Shown in pieces: positions 34,127 through 43,529 of a stretch of DNA of 64,000 nt. The notes under the pieces are model-generated. The model was given only the letters and a program-made list of their open reading frames with translations. It did not search any database and was not told where the DNA came from. The position numbers were made by a program, and so were the translations under genes. The stretch is from Ectocarpus siliculosus (Eukaryota; Sar; Phaeophyceae; Ectocarpales; Ectocarpaceae). The DNA lies in contig FN649751.1 of assembly GCA_000310025.1 (NCBI GenBank), positions 6,266,789-6,330,788 of the forward strand. Reading direction: 5' to 3'. Positions within the stretch are counted from its first letter, which is position 1. Every line of letters starts with the position of its first letter.

Positions 34127-36052
34127 ATGGCTGTGTCGGACAGCGGTTCGGTCGCAGGGCTGGGGGAAGAGACCTCAGCCATGCAACCGCAACATGCCGA
34201 GGACCCGGCGATTGCGAGACTGGAGGGCCAGTTATCGCAGCTGATGAGCATAGTAATGGAGCTTAAGAGGAAGGAGCCTGGCGACGCCGTGGCGGGCGAT
34301 GCCAGTAGGGGCGGCGATGCTGCCGTCCCAAGCCAGAGAGAGTCCTTGCCGTCAGAGGGCGGCGGGGCATTTTCCCGGGAAGCGGCCCGTGATGGGCCAA
34401 ATCACCCGCGGGAAAGCCGCTGGGACAACATACCGGGAGCGAGTCCTGGGGTTCCAGCGAGAGTGGGGCCTGGCGTAGGAGCTGACCGCGGGGAAGCGAC
34501 GGGGTTAAACCCCCCAGGTGAGATACCCGCAACTCGTGGTAACGGTGATTACATCGATAGCTTCAATCACTCGAAGAAAGTGAACGTGGTGGCCCCTCGC
34601 CTTGAGGGGGGCCGCAGCAGCGGATTTAGCACGTGGCGAAAAGCTTTCATCCAGGCCGCTAAGACCGTGGAACTAGACGGTCAATTCATCGGGAGTACTG
34701 AAAGACATGCCCCCGTGGGCGACCCGAACATGCCCACCTCCACACTTTACACCGACTTGCGCTACACTAGGAGCGAGGTCGCACGTGGGCTCGCCGCGTT
34801 CCACTTCATCACTACCGCCGTGGTGAAAGAAACCGACAAAGCGGTCGTCAGTAGTTGTGTGACGGCGAAGGGGGTCCTCACGGAGCTTGAAAAAGTTTAC
34901 GACCTCGAGTCGCAGGGATCCAAACAAGCCCTGATGAAAGAGATGTTCCGCTTCTCGATCCCGGCACACAGCAGCAGCAATCCAATCGAGCACCTAAGCA
35001 AGCTCGAGCAGGTATACATGCGCCTACGCGAAAAGGGGCTCAACGCTGACACACCATTTGTCCTCGCACACTTCGTCGACTCGCTTCCACCCGAGTACCA
35101 ACAAGCGAAGTTCCTGTTGGAGACGGCGACAAAGGTGGACAGGGGCGAGATCGTCAGGATCGTAAGCACGGTGCACGCGAGCCTCCCGGAGGGGAGGAAG
35201 GCCCCGAAGGGCCAGCACAAGGTGGAGCATGCTTTCCTCGCGAGCGACGGTAACAGCAGGGGTGGAGCGCCCGGCCGCAGCAGCGGCGGCCGCAACAAGG
35301 GTGGCGGCGGCGGTGGTGGCGGCCAGAAGGGGAAAGGGGGTGGCAGCAAGGGCGGTGGGGGCGGTGGTGGTGGCAACAGCGGCGGAGGCGGCGGCGGCGG
35401 TGCAAGTAGCATGCACGGCCGCTGCTTCCGGTGCGGAGAGAAGGGTCACCAGGCGGCCGCCTGTACCAAGCCGGAGCCCCTGCGATGCGAGAAGTGCCTG
35501 GGCTACGGACACGACAAGAGCACGTGCTCGTCCGAGCAGGCGGTGCTCGCGGTGGAGCTGCCGGTCTTGGACGCCACCGCACTGGACGTGGCAGAGGAGG
35601 CGCTAGTGGTCCGCGACTTCACAGGCGAGTGGAACAGAGTCGTTGATCGGGGGGGTGTAGAGCAGGCCAGGCAGGAAAGGTTTGTGGCCGATACCGGCGC
35701 AACCAACCACATGTTCCCGAGCGCTAACGCGTTCGACAACTACCATGAGTGCGATCGACGTTTGAGTGTCGCCGCAGGGAAGCAAGCCTTCGCCATCGTA
35801 GGGTATGGCGACGTGAGGGTGTCCATCGGTTCTCGCGTTGGGACCACAGACCTGTTGTTGAAACGGGTCGCTCATGTGCCGGAGCTCAACTACAACCTCG
35901 TGTCCCTCACAGCCCTTTTGAAACAAACCAAGGGCCGCTTAGCCGCAGACGAGCGTGAGTTGGAGGTGTTCGTTGGTGGGGGGGAAGTCGGTGTACTTCC
36001 CTCTATGGGGGGACCTGTTCGTTCCGACTGGTCACCGCATAGACTCGGGTAG
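34127..36052 (+). CDS. Copia Gag and protease polyprotein (641 codons)
   Basis: Gag packages element RNA into particles, and the protease matures the polyprotein. An N-terminal acidic coiled region and a Gag core (about residues 145-350) are followed by a glycine-rich linker. Two CCHC zinc knuckles, C-x2-C-x4-H-x4-C, lie at residues 433-446 and 454-467. The aspartic-protease motif FVADTGATNH has its Asp at 521-522. The start at 34127 lies 42 bases after the LTR. The frame ends at 36052. The downstream pol frame (one base later) takes over at a run of seven G around 35975-35981, where protein similarity switches frames. This is either a lesion or an engineered-looking slippery site. Confidence 0.9.
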   Translation: MAVSDSGSVAGLGEETSAMQPQHAEDPAIARLEGQLSQLMSIVMELKRKEPGDAVAGDASRGGDAAVPSQRESLPSEGGGAFSREAARDGPNHPRESRWDNIPGASPGVPARVGPGVGADRGEATGLNPPGEIPATRGNGDYIDSFNHSKKVNVVAPRLEGGRSSGFSTWRKAFIQAAKTVELDGQFIGSTERHAPVGDPNMPTSTLYTDLRYTRSEVARGLAAFHFITTAVVKETDKAVVSSCVTAKGVLTELEKVYDLESQGSKQALMKEMFRFSIPAHSSSNPIEHLSKLEQVYMRLREKGLNADTPFVLAHFVDSLPPEYQQAKFLLETATKVDRGEIVRIVSTVHASLPEGRKAPKGQHKVEHAFLASDGNSRGGAPGRSSGGRNKGGGGGGGGQKGKGGGSKGGGGGGGGNSGGGGGGGASSMHGRCFRCGEKGHQAAACTKPEPLRCEKCLGYGHDKSTCSSEQAVLAVELPVLDATALDVAEEALVVRDFTGEWNRVVDRGGVEQARQERFVADTGATNHMFPSANAFDNYHECDRRLSVAAGKQAFAIVGYGDVRVSIGSRVGTTDLLLKRVAHVPELNYNLVSLTALLKQTKGRLAADERELEVFVGGGEVGVLPSMGGPVRSDWSPHRLG

Positions 36053-37448
36053 GGAACTAGCCTGTGCCATAATTGCTCCTGGTAACGCGAAAGCGAACCG
36101 CACCCCCGTTGACATCAACGACTTCCACTGCGCGCACGGCCACTCCCACGAGGTGCTGCTGAAGAACACGGCGAAGCAGCAAGGGGTGACGCTGGTGGGC
36201 CAGCTCCGGGAGTGCATGGGGTGCTCGACGGCAAAGGGGCTATCCAAGCCCATCCCCAACAGGACGTCAACCCGAGCACCGCTGCCTCCCATTGCCGAGG
36301 AGGACGAGGAGCTCACGACTGGAGAACCTGAGGATGGAGGTTTCCACCTTGACACGACGGCAAACCCGGGGCCCGCGGAGCCGCCCGCGCGCGATGCGCC
36401 GGCGCCGCCGCCGGCCGCGCCCCAGGAGTCGGGCGCGGGCGACGCTGGCGATGGCGCCCCCTCGAGCAGGGAGGGCGCGGGCGTCGCGCCATCTACCACG
36501 TCGACCGGGATGGCCGATGTGGGCGGCGGCGAGGACGACCGCCGCCGCAGCAGCAGCAGCAGCAGCAGCGGTGGCGGCAGCGACAGCGGCAGCGACACGG
36601 ATATTCCGGCGCTCCGCGGGCCCGAGGAACGGAGACTCGCCCGCTTTGGCGAGCCGGCCGAACTCACCAGCCGCCGACTCAGGGAGAACCCTCGCCGGAA
36701 CACGAGGTACGAGTCGTTAACGAGTGCCGAAGGTCTGCTCGCCCGCCATGCATCGGCGGCCGGGCTGCCCACCCTGCCCATCAACAGCACGGAGGAGTAC
36801 ACCCACTGGATGCTCGCGTGTGTGGTCGACGTGGTGGAAGGGCTAGAGGCGAGGGCGGTGCAAGCGCTGCTGTGCGAGCGCGCGGAGGAGGCCAACATCG
36901 CGCGCCAAGAGGCCGAGGACTTCTTGCTGGGAGCGGAGGACCTCGTGCTCAACTCTCCAGACGCCTTCGTGAGGGCCCTGGCGTCGACCGAGCTGAGTAC
37001 AGAATCCCCCATAGGGCCGAAGCGAGATGACGAAAGTGGAGGGGAGTGGCCGGTGAGGGAGGCCATCGGCAGCATGATGTGGGTGTCGAAGTTCTCGCGC
37101 CCGGACATCTCGTTCGCTGTGCGTGCGGTAGCGCGCCACGCCCATGCCCCTGCCGAGAGGCACTGGAAGGCGATACGGAAGATCCTCGCCTACCTCAAAG
37201 AGACGAGGGACCTCGGGATCACCTACAAACGGGGATCGGGGCTGGGGCTGGCGGTGTACGTGGACGCTAGCTACGCCGACGCTGAGGATAGACGTTTGGT
37301 GTCAGGGCTGGCAACAACGGTTGGAGGAACCGTCATCAGCCACGGTAGCAAGACGCAAGCTATCGTGTCTTTGTCGTCTACGGAGGCAGAGTACATTGCT
37401 GCCGGAGAGGGTGTGAAAGAAGCTTTGTTTGTGCGTGCAGTGTGTTGA
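35955..37448 (+). CDS. Copia pol remnant: pre-integrase, RT tail, RNase H (core domains deleted)
   Basis: Real similarity starts near 35978 (GGKSVYFPLWG). The HHCC pre-integrase zinc region (HCAHGHSHE ... CMGC) spans residues 58-90. Integrase normally follows, but the frame jumps to a low-complexity acidic/Ser linker (about 106-250). It then reaches an RT-connection segment at 367-420 (REAIGSMMWVSKFSRPDIS), so the DDE core and the YVDD-bearing palm are both absent. RNase H follows with Asp437 in YVDASYAD and Glu477 in SSTEAEY. The frame stays open across both deletions. It is cut at 37443 by the palindrome-bounded insertion and resumes at 39585. Confidence 0.88.
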   Translation: MSWRCSLVGGKSVYFPLWGDLFVPTGHRIDSGRELACAIIAPGNAKANRTPVDINDFHCAHGHSHEVLLKNTAKQQGVTLVGQLRECMGCSTAKGLSKPIPNRTSTRAPLPPIAEEDEELTTGEPEDGGFHLDTTANPGPAEPPARDAPAPPPAAPQESGAGDAGDGAPSSREGAGVAPSTTSTGMADVGGGEDDRRRSSSSSSSGGGSDSGSDTDIPALRGPEERRLARFGEPAELTSRRLRENPRRNTRYESLTSAEGLLARHASAAGLPTLPINSTEEYTHWMLACVVDVVEGLEARAVQALLCERAEEANIARQEAEDFLLGAEDLVLNSPDAFVRALASTELSTESPIGPKRDDESGGEWPVREAIGSMMWVSKFSRPDISFAVRAVARHAHAPAERHWKAIRKILAYLKETRDLGITYKRGSGLGLAVYVDASYADAEDRRLVSGLATTVGGTVISHGSKTQAIVSLSSTEAEYIAAGEGVKEALFVRAVC

Positions 37449-37518
37449 GAAGCACGATGACCACTAGACTACTAGTCAGCGCTGACTTGTAGTCTAGTGG
37501 TTATCGTGCTTCTCAACA
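37443..37518. repeat. Palindrome 1 (76 bp, 2 mismatched pairs)
   Basis: Symmetric about 37480.5. The arms match at 36 of 38 positions. The core is agtcagcgctgac. Confidence 0.95.
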
Positions 37519-37679
37519 AAAGTCAATGCCCGTGTCCGATGTAGCTTTGCAGCCACGAACACGTCCCCCAGGGTTGCCATCCCTGTGATCAGCGCTGTCT
37601 TGCCCGGAAATTGCATCGGTACAAGAGGTACATCGGCTTGCTTTGCGAAGTCTCGTAGACTCTTTCTCCTCATACATCG

Positions 37680-37790
37680 GGCGCAAAGAAAGTTATACTC
37701 AAGGGGAGAATCGAACCCCGGACACTGGCTTTTGTTGAGAAGCACGATGACCACTAGACTACTAGTCAGCGCTGACTAGTAGTCTAGTGG
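37680..37790 (-). other. tRNA-like sequence (A and B boxes)
   Basis: On the minus strand an A-box-like agtctagtggt lies inside palindrome 2 and a B-box-like ggttcgattct follows about 40 bases later, with a GGGG/CCCC T-stem. The acceptor stem does not pair, and the anticodon stem is irregular. It is therefore a tRNA-derived promoter rather than a tRNA gene, as in a SINE head. Confidence 0.55.
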
Positions 37791-37808
37791 TCATCGTGCT
37801 TCTCAACA
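37733..37808. repeat. Palindrome 2 (76 bp, perfect)
   Basis: Symmetric about 37770.5 with all 38 pairs matching. It has the same sequence as palindrome 3. Confidence 0.95.
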
Positions 37809-39394
37809 GATGGCATGCTAACTGGTGTCTGAAGACTCAACGAGGCCTCGGCAGAACAAGACCTTCGTCGTCGCGAGATCAGCAGAACAGCGAGGACAGA
37901 AGACCGCCGACAACAGCAGCAGAGGAGACAAGATTGTACGGCCAGTGGCTGCAGGATTAGCTACCCTGTTGCACTGAACAAGCACCCCCGGGAGTGGGCT
38001 GGAGACTGCTCGGCGGAATACAAGTCTAACAACTGTGTTCACGCTAGACGAAGACTTGAAGCAGCAAGCACCGGACGGGCATTGAGGGCCCTCACCCCGT
38101 GACCGGTAAGTCGTAGGCCAGCGGGAGCATGATCATTTCACCCCGTACACGACGGACGTCAGGAAAGTCCTGCCGTGAGTATCGGCTCTGTGTAGTGGCA
38201 ACCTCTCCGCTGACAAAATATAAATTGTTGCGCCGAGATAAGGTCACGCGGCAGGCAGGTACGCCACCAAACCGAGTCTATAGCCTGTCCACTATACACT
38301 CGGGTGAGCGATAATCCCTACGGGCAGTAAAGCGGCGGTTGCGGAGCGAGAGCGATTCCCAACCCGTGTAGTCGAGAACTGCGGTCGGTGAAATTTGAGT
38401 CCTGATCCGGCTAAATTCACACGACGTCTCGGTGGAATTGGTGACGCTGATCCCGTCACAACCACGCGAGAACCCCACCGGTAGAAGAAGATCTCCAATC
38501 GGCGCGGGTCTACGTCCTGACAGAGTAGACAGCGCGGCTGCGGACCACCCTACATTAATAAGGAGCTAGGTGCTGGGCAACAAATTTCCTTCATCGAGAG
38601 CAGCAGGAGTCACTGCATCTACAGAGAAAGGAGGAGCTGCATCATCAGCAGCAGAAGGAACTTCAGCCAAGACTAGAGATTATATATATATATATATCAC
38701 GATTCGGCTGATGAGTCCCACATCTTGATTAATGAATGCATCCGCTTCATATGGGGTTAGAATTTTTTTTTTTTGATTTTTTTTTGGCCTCTCTCGCCCA
38801 ATACTCCATATCACGACTTGAAACCACGCAAGTGCGTTCATCACGTGCACTTTATGATTCCTACCAAAGGAATGACGCCTTGCTCATTATGACACCGACT
38901 TTGAGACCTTCGCCAAAGTAGACCTCAGCCGCTGTGTGCTTCCCAACATCCACGTACACGTTCTGCATGCATCGACGCGCATGGACGTGACATTACACAA
39001 CACAAACATCTGCCACCCTTTATGCATTCATCAAACGTCGTCACATCATGACAAGTAGTTACAATTGGCCATGCTCACTGCAGATTTACAGCATTCAGAT
39101 GCCCCATGCCCGCTGCCGCATACGGGCAAATATACGGATTTCCTGCGCACAACCTCGCCAATAAAATTTCCGCCGCATATTTTGTTTACCCGCATCTACA
39201 GTACGCATCTACGCATCTACGCATCTACGCATCTACGTATCTACTTTTCCGCCGCAATCATATACGCGGCACACACACACACCTCCACTGCCGTTTCCGA
39301 TGCCGTCAACACGACAATACTCGAGAGCTCAACAGAACCGACGCAACGAACAACAACGACTTCGACGCGCGAGGAGGAACGAAACACTCGATTG
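37809..39394. other. Non-coding interior of the insertion
   Basis: Holds a TA run (38682-38697), two T runs near 38763 and 38777, and an 8-base tandem repeat (acgcatct, 39203-39245). No open frame with recognisable similarity is present. Confidence 0.5.
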
Positions 39395-39494
39395 NNNNNN
39401 NNNNNNNNNNNNNNNNNNNNNNNNNNNNNNNNNNNNNNNNNNNNNNNNNNNNNNNNNNNNNNNNNNNNNNNNNNNNNNNNNNNNNNNNNNNNNN
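39395..39494. other. Assembly gap (100 N)
   Basis: Exactly 100 N. Unlike the other two gaps, the two sides are not copies of each other. The right contig begins exactly at palindrome 3, so the palindrome probably stopped the assembly. Confidence 0.9.
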
Positions 39495-39584
39495 AGGCTT
39501 TTGTTGAGAAGCACGATGACCACTAGACTACTAGTCAGCGCTGACTAGTAGTCTAGTGGTCATCGTGCTTCTCAACAAAAGCCT
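39495..39584. repeat. Palindrome 3 (90 bp, perfect)
   Basis: Symmetric about 39539.5 with all 45 pairs matching, starting AGGCTTTTGTTGAG and ending in its complement. Immediately followed by the resumed RNase H frame. Confidence 0.95.
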
Positions 39585-39861
39585 CTCGTTTATTGCCCCA
39601 GAGACCAGTGGCGGTAGCATTCAGGTCCTTGAGGACAATCAGGGGGCCATGGCCTTGGTGCAGAACCCCCTTAGCTCAGCGCGTAGCAAGCACATCGACG
39701 TGCGGTACCACTTCATTCGTGGATTGTTTAGGTCGGGTGACATCTCGATCAAGTTTGTGTCGACGTCGGAGCAACATGCAGACATGCTCACCAAGGCTCT
39801 TAGCAAGAGCAACCTGCAGTACCACCGGAAAAAGCTGATGAATTTGCCGGAGCTTCTGTAG
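39585..39861 (+). pseudogene. Copia RNase H C-terminal part
   Basis: From 39585 the frame gives FIAPETSGG, then VLEDNQGAMALVQNP, HIDVRYHFIRG and HADMLTKALS, the invariant end of copia RNase H. The first Met at 39556 lies in the palindrome and is not a genuine start. It is separated from its N-terminal half by the 2.1-kb insertion. Ends with a stop at 39861, about 310 bases before the 3' LTR. Confidence 0.9.
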
Positions 39862-40171
39862 GATTTTTTAGCGCTTTGGGAAGGTCATGTATACCATGCG
39901 GGGAAAGATGCATTACTGTCGCGGGCTGTGTCCCATTGGCAGGAGTAGGAGGCTTGCCTCGCATTCTTGTCTTCGCCTTGGCCTTCCTGATAAGTGCGGC
40001 CGTTGTGATCCGCCGTGATAGCAATGGTTTGTGTTGGATGGGGTTTATTTTCGAGGGGTTTTGCCCGGGCGCCGGGTTTCCCCTCGACCACCGTATTGGC
40101 ATTTTATTGATGTATCCGGGGTGTTTTTGCCCCACTGATGGTTAGTCACTTGCGTGAAGAACCAGGGAGGG
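39862..40171 (+). other. Copia 3' UTR and polypurine tract
   Basis: Non-coding. The last bases, agggaggg at 40163-40171, form a purine run abutting the 3' LTR and are a good candidate for the plus-strand primer. Confidence 0.6.
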
Positions 40172-40425
40172 TGTTCGTGGGTCTACGGACATGGTTTGGA
40201 TATGTTAGCCGTACGTACAAGTGTGACGCAGATGGTGTAGAACCTTTTAGGTAGGGGTACGGTGATGATGCACCGGGGCCCCCTTTTGTTGTGTGCAGCA
40301 GCCCTGCTGCCACTCCTCCTCTCTGAGCACGACAGCGCCCTGGGTACGGGCGTTGCCTCACCGTCTGAAGTTAATACACTACACAAACAATACCCGATAA
40401 GTACGCGGAGTACGGCCGACAAACA
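40172..40425 (+). repeat. Copia 3' LTR
   Basis: 254 bases with the same ends as the 5' LTR. Three differences lie near positions 197-218 of the LTR. Confidence 0.95.
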
Positions 40426-41093
40426 TATGACCCATCGTTAGCGTAGCCCGAAGGGTTCCGTTCAGGTGGTAACACCGCCGGTGGGGTAAACCACGGAAGT
40501 GCTCCCGGGGGATGTCTAATACCCCACCATGGACCTCGCACCTCTGTACAAGGCTCCGATGGCCTCATCTGCTGCCCGCTGCTGTGCGCTGTACGTGCAT
40601 GTTTTCATACACTTCTACCGGTGTTTGTCAGTCGATTGGTGCCTTGTGGGTGGAGATACAGACGGGGGGGTGTTTAGACACTAATCCCCCCCCTGGGGCA
40701 GGTTGGGGCAACAGATATATTTTGCCCATCAGCCGTGGCTGCACCAAACCCGAACCGTTTCCGCTGCACGATGTATCTCGCGGTAGCCCCACAACACAAC
40801 AACACAGCCGTGCATGTCCTGGCTCGATTGGTGCCTTGTGGGCAGAGATACAGACGGGGGGATGTTTAGACACTTCCCCCCCGGGGTGCAGGTTGGGGCA
40901 ACATATATATTTTGCCCATCAGCCATGGCTGCACCAAACCTGAACCGTTTCCGCTGTACGATGTATCTCGCGATAGCCCCACAACACAACAACACATCCG
41001 TGCATGTCCTGGCTCGATTGGTGCCTTGTGGGCGGAGATACAGACGGGGGGAATGTTTAGATACTAATCCCCCCCCGGGGGTCAGGTTGGGGC
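40426..41093 (-). repeat. Foldback arm 2, right
   Basis: Units with gagatacagacgg at 40653, 40845 and 41035 (period about 190 bases), reverse complement of 32737-33830. The first ~150 bases (40426-40580) are instead an arm-1-type unit (gacccatcgtta, ccggtggggta) in the opposite sense, so the turn of the hairpin lies near 40580. Confidence 0.8.
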
Positions 41094-41119
41094 TGTTCGT
41101 GGGTCTACGGACATGGTTT
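41094..41119 (+). repeat. Fragment of copia LTR start
   Basis: The first 26 bases of the copia LTR recur here directly at the end of arm 2 (TGTTCGTGGGTCTACGG and on), then diverge. Probably the remains of a second LTR insertion or a recombination junction. Confidence 0.7.
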
Positions 41120-41560
41120 GTATATAGGCTTCTTGCAATAGCCCCGCATTTTCGTCAAATCGCCCGTGGGGGGGGGGGGCATACACTGTTTTGGGCACTC
41201 TAAAACCAAGACGAATTGGGGAGGGCTTTTCAAAACTTGAAGCCGCTGGCTTGTCAGCTGCGGGGGCCGTGACACCACTCACCGAGCGACGATAACGTCG
41301 GGATAGGACAGCAGAACACTCCTACGCCCCTTGGCATGCTCTAGAGATTCCCATCACGAAGGAGAGCTCGGCGTACTGCTTCGTTTTAGTCAGCTCCTTT
41401 TGCGGCGAGATTTGGGGACTCCGCTTATAATTTTCAGAGCGATACAAGCGGTGTACTAGCAACCTGCAGGCCCGCTCTCTCTTGTCGGTTGTCGCCTGGT
41501 GACACGTGAGCACACAACACACACTCCGCCCAGCAGCCGTAGGGATCCTCAGCGCTTACA
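41120..41560. other. Unrecognised stretch
   Basis: A long G run at about 41166-41179; otherwise no repeat or gene is seen. Confidence 0.4.
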
Positions 41561-42023
41561 ATGGGGAAACATAGATGCATCTGCCAAACAAAATTTTGTG
41601 AGGAGGATGGTGGAGACGCGACGGTACGGATGCCCAAAGACGCTGGCAAGTTCAAGAGCTGGTGCAACGCGCTTTTTGGTCGAGACGACCTTCCAGTCCC
41701 CAAGAGCGACCCAGTGATTTCGGCCGCTCACTTCCCTCCTGGTAGCCTAGCAGCCGATGTGAAGAGCAAATCCCTTACCGGCGGGGGGGGTAGGGGTTAA
41801 CGTGAAGGAGGGAACACTGCCAAGCCAAACGAGCGAGGAGATGCTCAAAGCTTCTCGTGGTGCCCTGGCAAGGAGTCTCAAGCTCGAAGCTTTGAACGAC
41901 CGACATCGGAGAGCGCTGCTAGCTGGGGCTCAGGAGGAAGCACGACTCAAGGATAGAAGTAGGGATTTTGGGCCAAAGATCTCCCTGCTAGAGTCGGAGC
42001 TAAAGGAGGCGGTGGATAAATAG
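41561..42023 (+). pseudogene. THAP-like zinc finger plus coiled coil fragment
   Basis: The first frame (41561-41800) starts MGKHRCICQTKFC, has FKSWCNALFG in the middle and VISAAHFPPGS at the end, the layout of a THAP DNA-binding domain. The last metal-binding cysteine is replaced (S-A-A-H). A second frame from 41802 (SQTSEEMLKASRGALARSLK and on) is helical and charged, likely a coiled coil. The two are separated by a G run at about 41784-41796, suggesting a one-base slip. THAP domains occur in transposases and host regulators; with no catalytic domain seen, the role is unknown. Confidence 0.4.
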
Positions 42024-42164
42024 AAAGCACACGGCAGGTCACCACAGCCGGCGGACGTTGGGATCGACCACAACATCCTCCGTGGAAAGACGCCGACAGA
42101 AGTTCGTTGCCTGGCGGGGGTGCCCACCCACGAGGCTCTCTTGGTAAGTAAGGACTGCTGTACG

Positions 42165-43074
42165 CTAGTTCTGTACTGGCGGGAAATTGTCTGTATTTCT
42201 TAGTGCTCTGCTGTACTTCACTACGCTTACCGCCCCTCCCTTCTCGCGGAATGACGATAACGGTGCGGAGTCGGGCAACGTCGCATGACACGATAAAAGC
42301 TCCACAACAAGAGCGACTGCCCCGCCGCTCGCTCTTACACCCGACTGCGGTCCCCTAACGTGATCCCGCGTGCGTACACGAATGTTGCCTCTCTCATCCT
42401 GATCGCCCTTGTGTCCTCGGAACCGCAACTCTAGCCGGTCTGCCTTGCGATAGTTGCGGAAGTTGAGTTGCTCATTGCCAGAAAACAAGGCTACGTCGGC
42501 CCGCGTGAGACAGTGAGACGCGTGTGCTACCCTAGCGTTGTTTGCAAAGATCTCGTCGGAGCGAGTAATGAAAAAGAAACTGAGACCCAAACACAGCCAC
42601 ATGACCCGACCGCCTGCTCCCCAACTTGGGATCCTGCCTTCCCCGTCGCACAGCATGCGCCAGGATACAGGTAGGCGCTCACGACGCGTGGTGCCCATAG
42701 CCACGTGGTTCCGGGCGATCCCCCGCAACGCACACTTCAGCAACGGCGACGAGATGTCCAGCTCGACAGAGAGCTTCTACTCTGTGGTGGAACTGCACCG
42801 CTGCAAGTTTCCCTGATATCGTACTAGCGGAGTTGTTTCCTATCTCAAAACACCATGCGGAAAAATCGATCAGTTCCCACACTCTGCGGTCATCTGAAAC
42901 GCCCGGGGGGGAAAAGCGCGGCTTCTCTGTTATCCCTCGAAACGTGCACCAAGATTTGAAACCCGACGCGTAAGTGCGTCGAGACGAAGGCGCAACTGAT
43001 TGACCGACGAGCTGGACGCCAAGATGGCGGAGACCAGATCCCGTCCTGCCTGCCCCAGTTCTTGCACCTGCCAC
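42165..43074 (-). pseudogene. Tyrosine recombinase, truncated
   Basis: Two frames. The first (43074-42679) has an N-terminal SAM-like core-binding domain (SSRRTYASGFKSWCTF ... STISGKLAAVQFHHR). The second (42743-42165) begins the catalytic domain with the first catalytic Arg probably in FFFITRSDEIFA, followed by a basic strand (LRFRGHKGDQ) bearing the likely Lys. Enzymes of this family circularise or insert the cDNA by strand exchange. The H-x-x-R and Tyr motifs are missing because the element stops at about 42165. Confidence 0.7.
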
Positions 43075-43529
43075 TGAATATCCGGTCGGAACGCGTGGAG
43101 GTTGGGGGCGATACGGTCATGGTCCCATCTAGATATTCCGTCCGCGAGGGTATTGGAAATGCCTCGTACATGCCGTGCTCTGAAACACCAACCGCTCCGC
43201 ATCTCTAAACATCCCATCATTCGCATCAGTGCTCCCGACCTCGGCTCTGTGGCCCCTCTGCATTGGTTACACCCATGCACGGCGCTCATGTTGTCCCCTC
43301 TTATGAGAACGCTCTGTCCCTGGTACTCAGGCGTGGTGCCTGCGTCTACCGTGAATGCCCATGCTGTGATTACCATCCCGAGTAATTCCAGGAGATTGAT
43401 ACTGAGGTCGTCTCTCCCCATGACGTGGTGGCGCAGACGTTGTCTGACGTCGGTAGGGAAGTCCATCCGCCAGTACTTGCCTGTCTCTAAACAGTAACCG
43501 CCCATCGCATCCCCGCAGCGTCGCTCCAT
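42930..43529 (-). pseudogene. DIRS-like RNase H region
   Basis: 199 codons continuing RT after a frame change. AMGGYCLETGKYWRMDFP, INLLELLGMVITAWAF and VLIRGDNMSAVHG carry the Glu and Asp of an RNase H fold, and RHVRGISNTLADGISRW is the typical terminal motif. It then passes into the inter-domain region before the recombinase, in a shifted frame. Confidence 0.8.

Larger units (their letters stand above)
37443..39584. mobile_element. Insertion with palindromic ends in copia RNase H
   Basis: RNase H similarity stops exactly at 37442 and resumes at 39585, so 2.1 kb (including a 100-N gap) is inserted. The left border is a 76-base palindrome and the right border a perfect 90-base palindrome of the same sequence. 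A third perfect 76-base copy lies at 37733-37808. The segment between the first two includes a tRNA-like B box. The rest (37809-39394) has no coding capacity. Ends read TGTTGAGAAGC...GCTTCTCAACA. No target duplication is evident. It does not fit a standard MITE, TRIM or SINE. Confidence 0.7.
33831..40425 (+). mobile_element. Ty1/copia retrotransposon, deletion derivative
   Basis: Two 254-base LTRs with TG...CA ends enclose Gag with two zinc knuckles, protease, the pre-integrase zinc region, the last part of RT, and RNase H. This order is Ty1/copia. The integrase catalytic core and the RT palm are both missing although the reading frame stays open, so these are old in-frame deletions. The RNase H is interrupted by an insertion at 37443-39584. 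The LTRs differ at only three positions by eye, so insertion was recent. No matching target duplication flanks the element (accag and tatga). Confidence 0.9.

Noticed and set aside
35229-35606. Ala/Arg-rich proteins in other frames over copia Gag
   Set aside because: They are shadows of the glycine-rich linker and zinc-knuckle coding sequence.
36032-37108. 358-codon serine-rich frame on the minus strand
   Set aside because: It lies wholly opposite the copia pol frame and reflects its GC-rich codon pattern.
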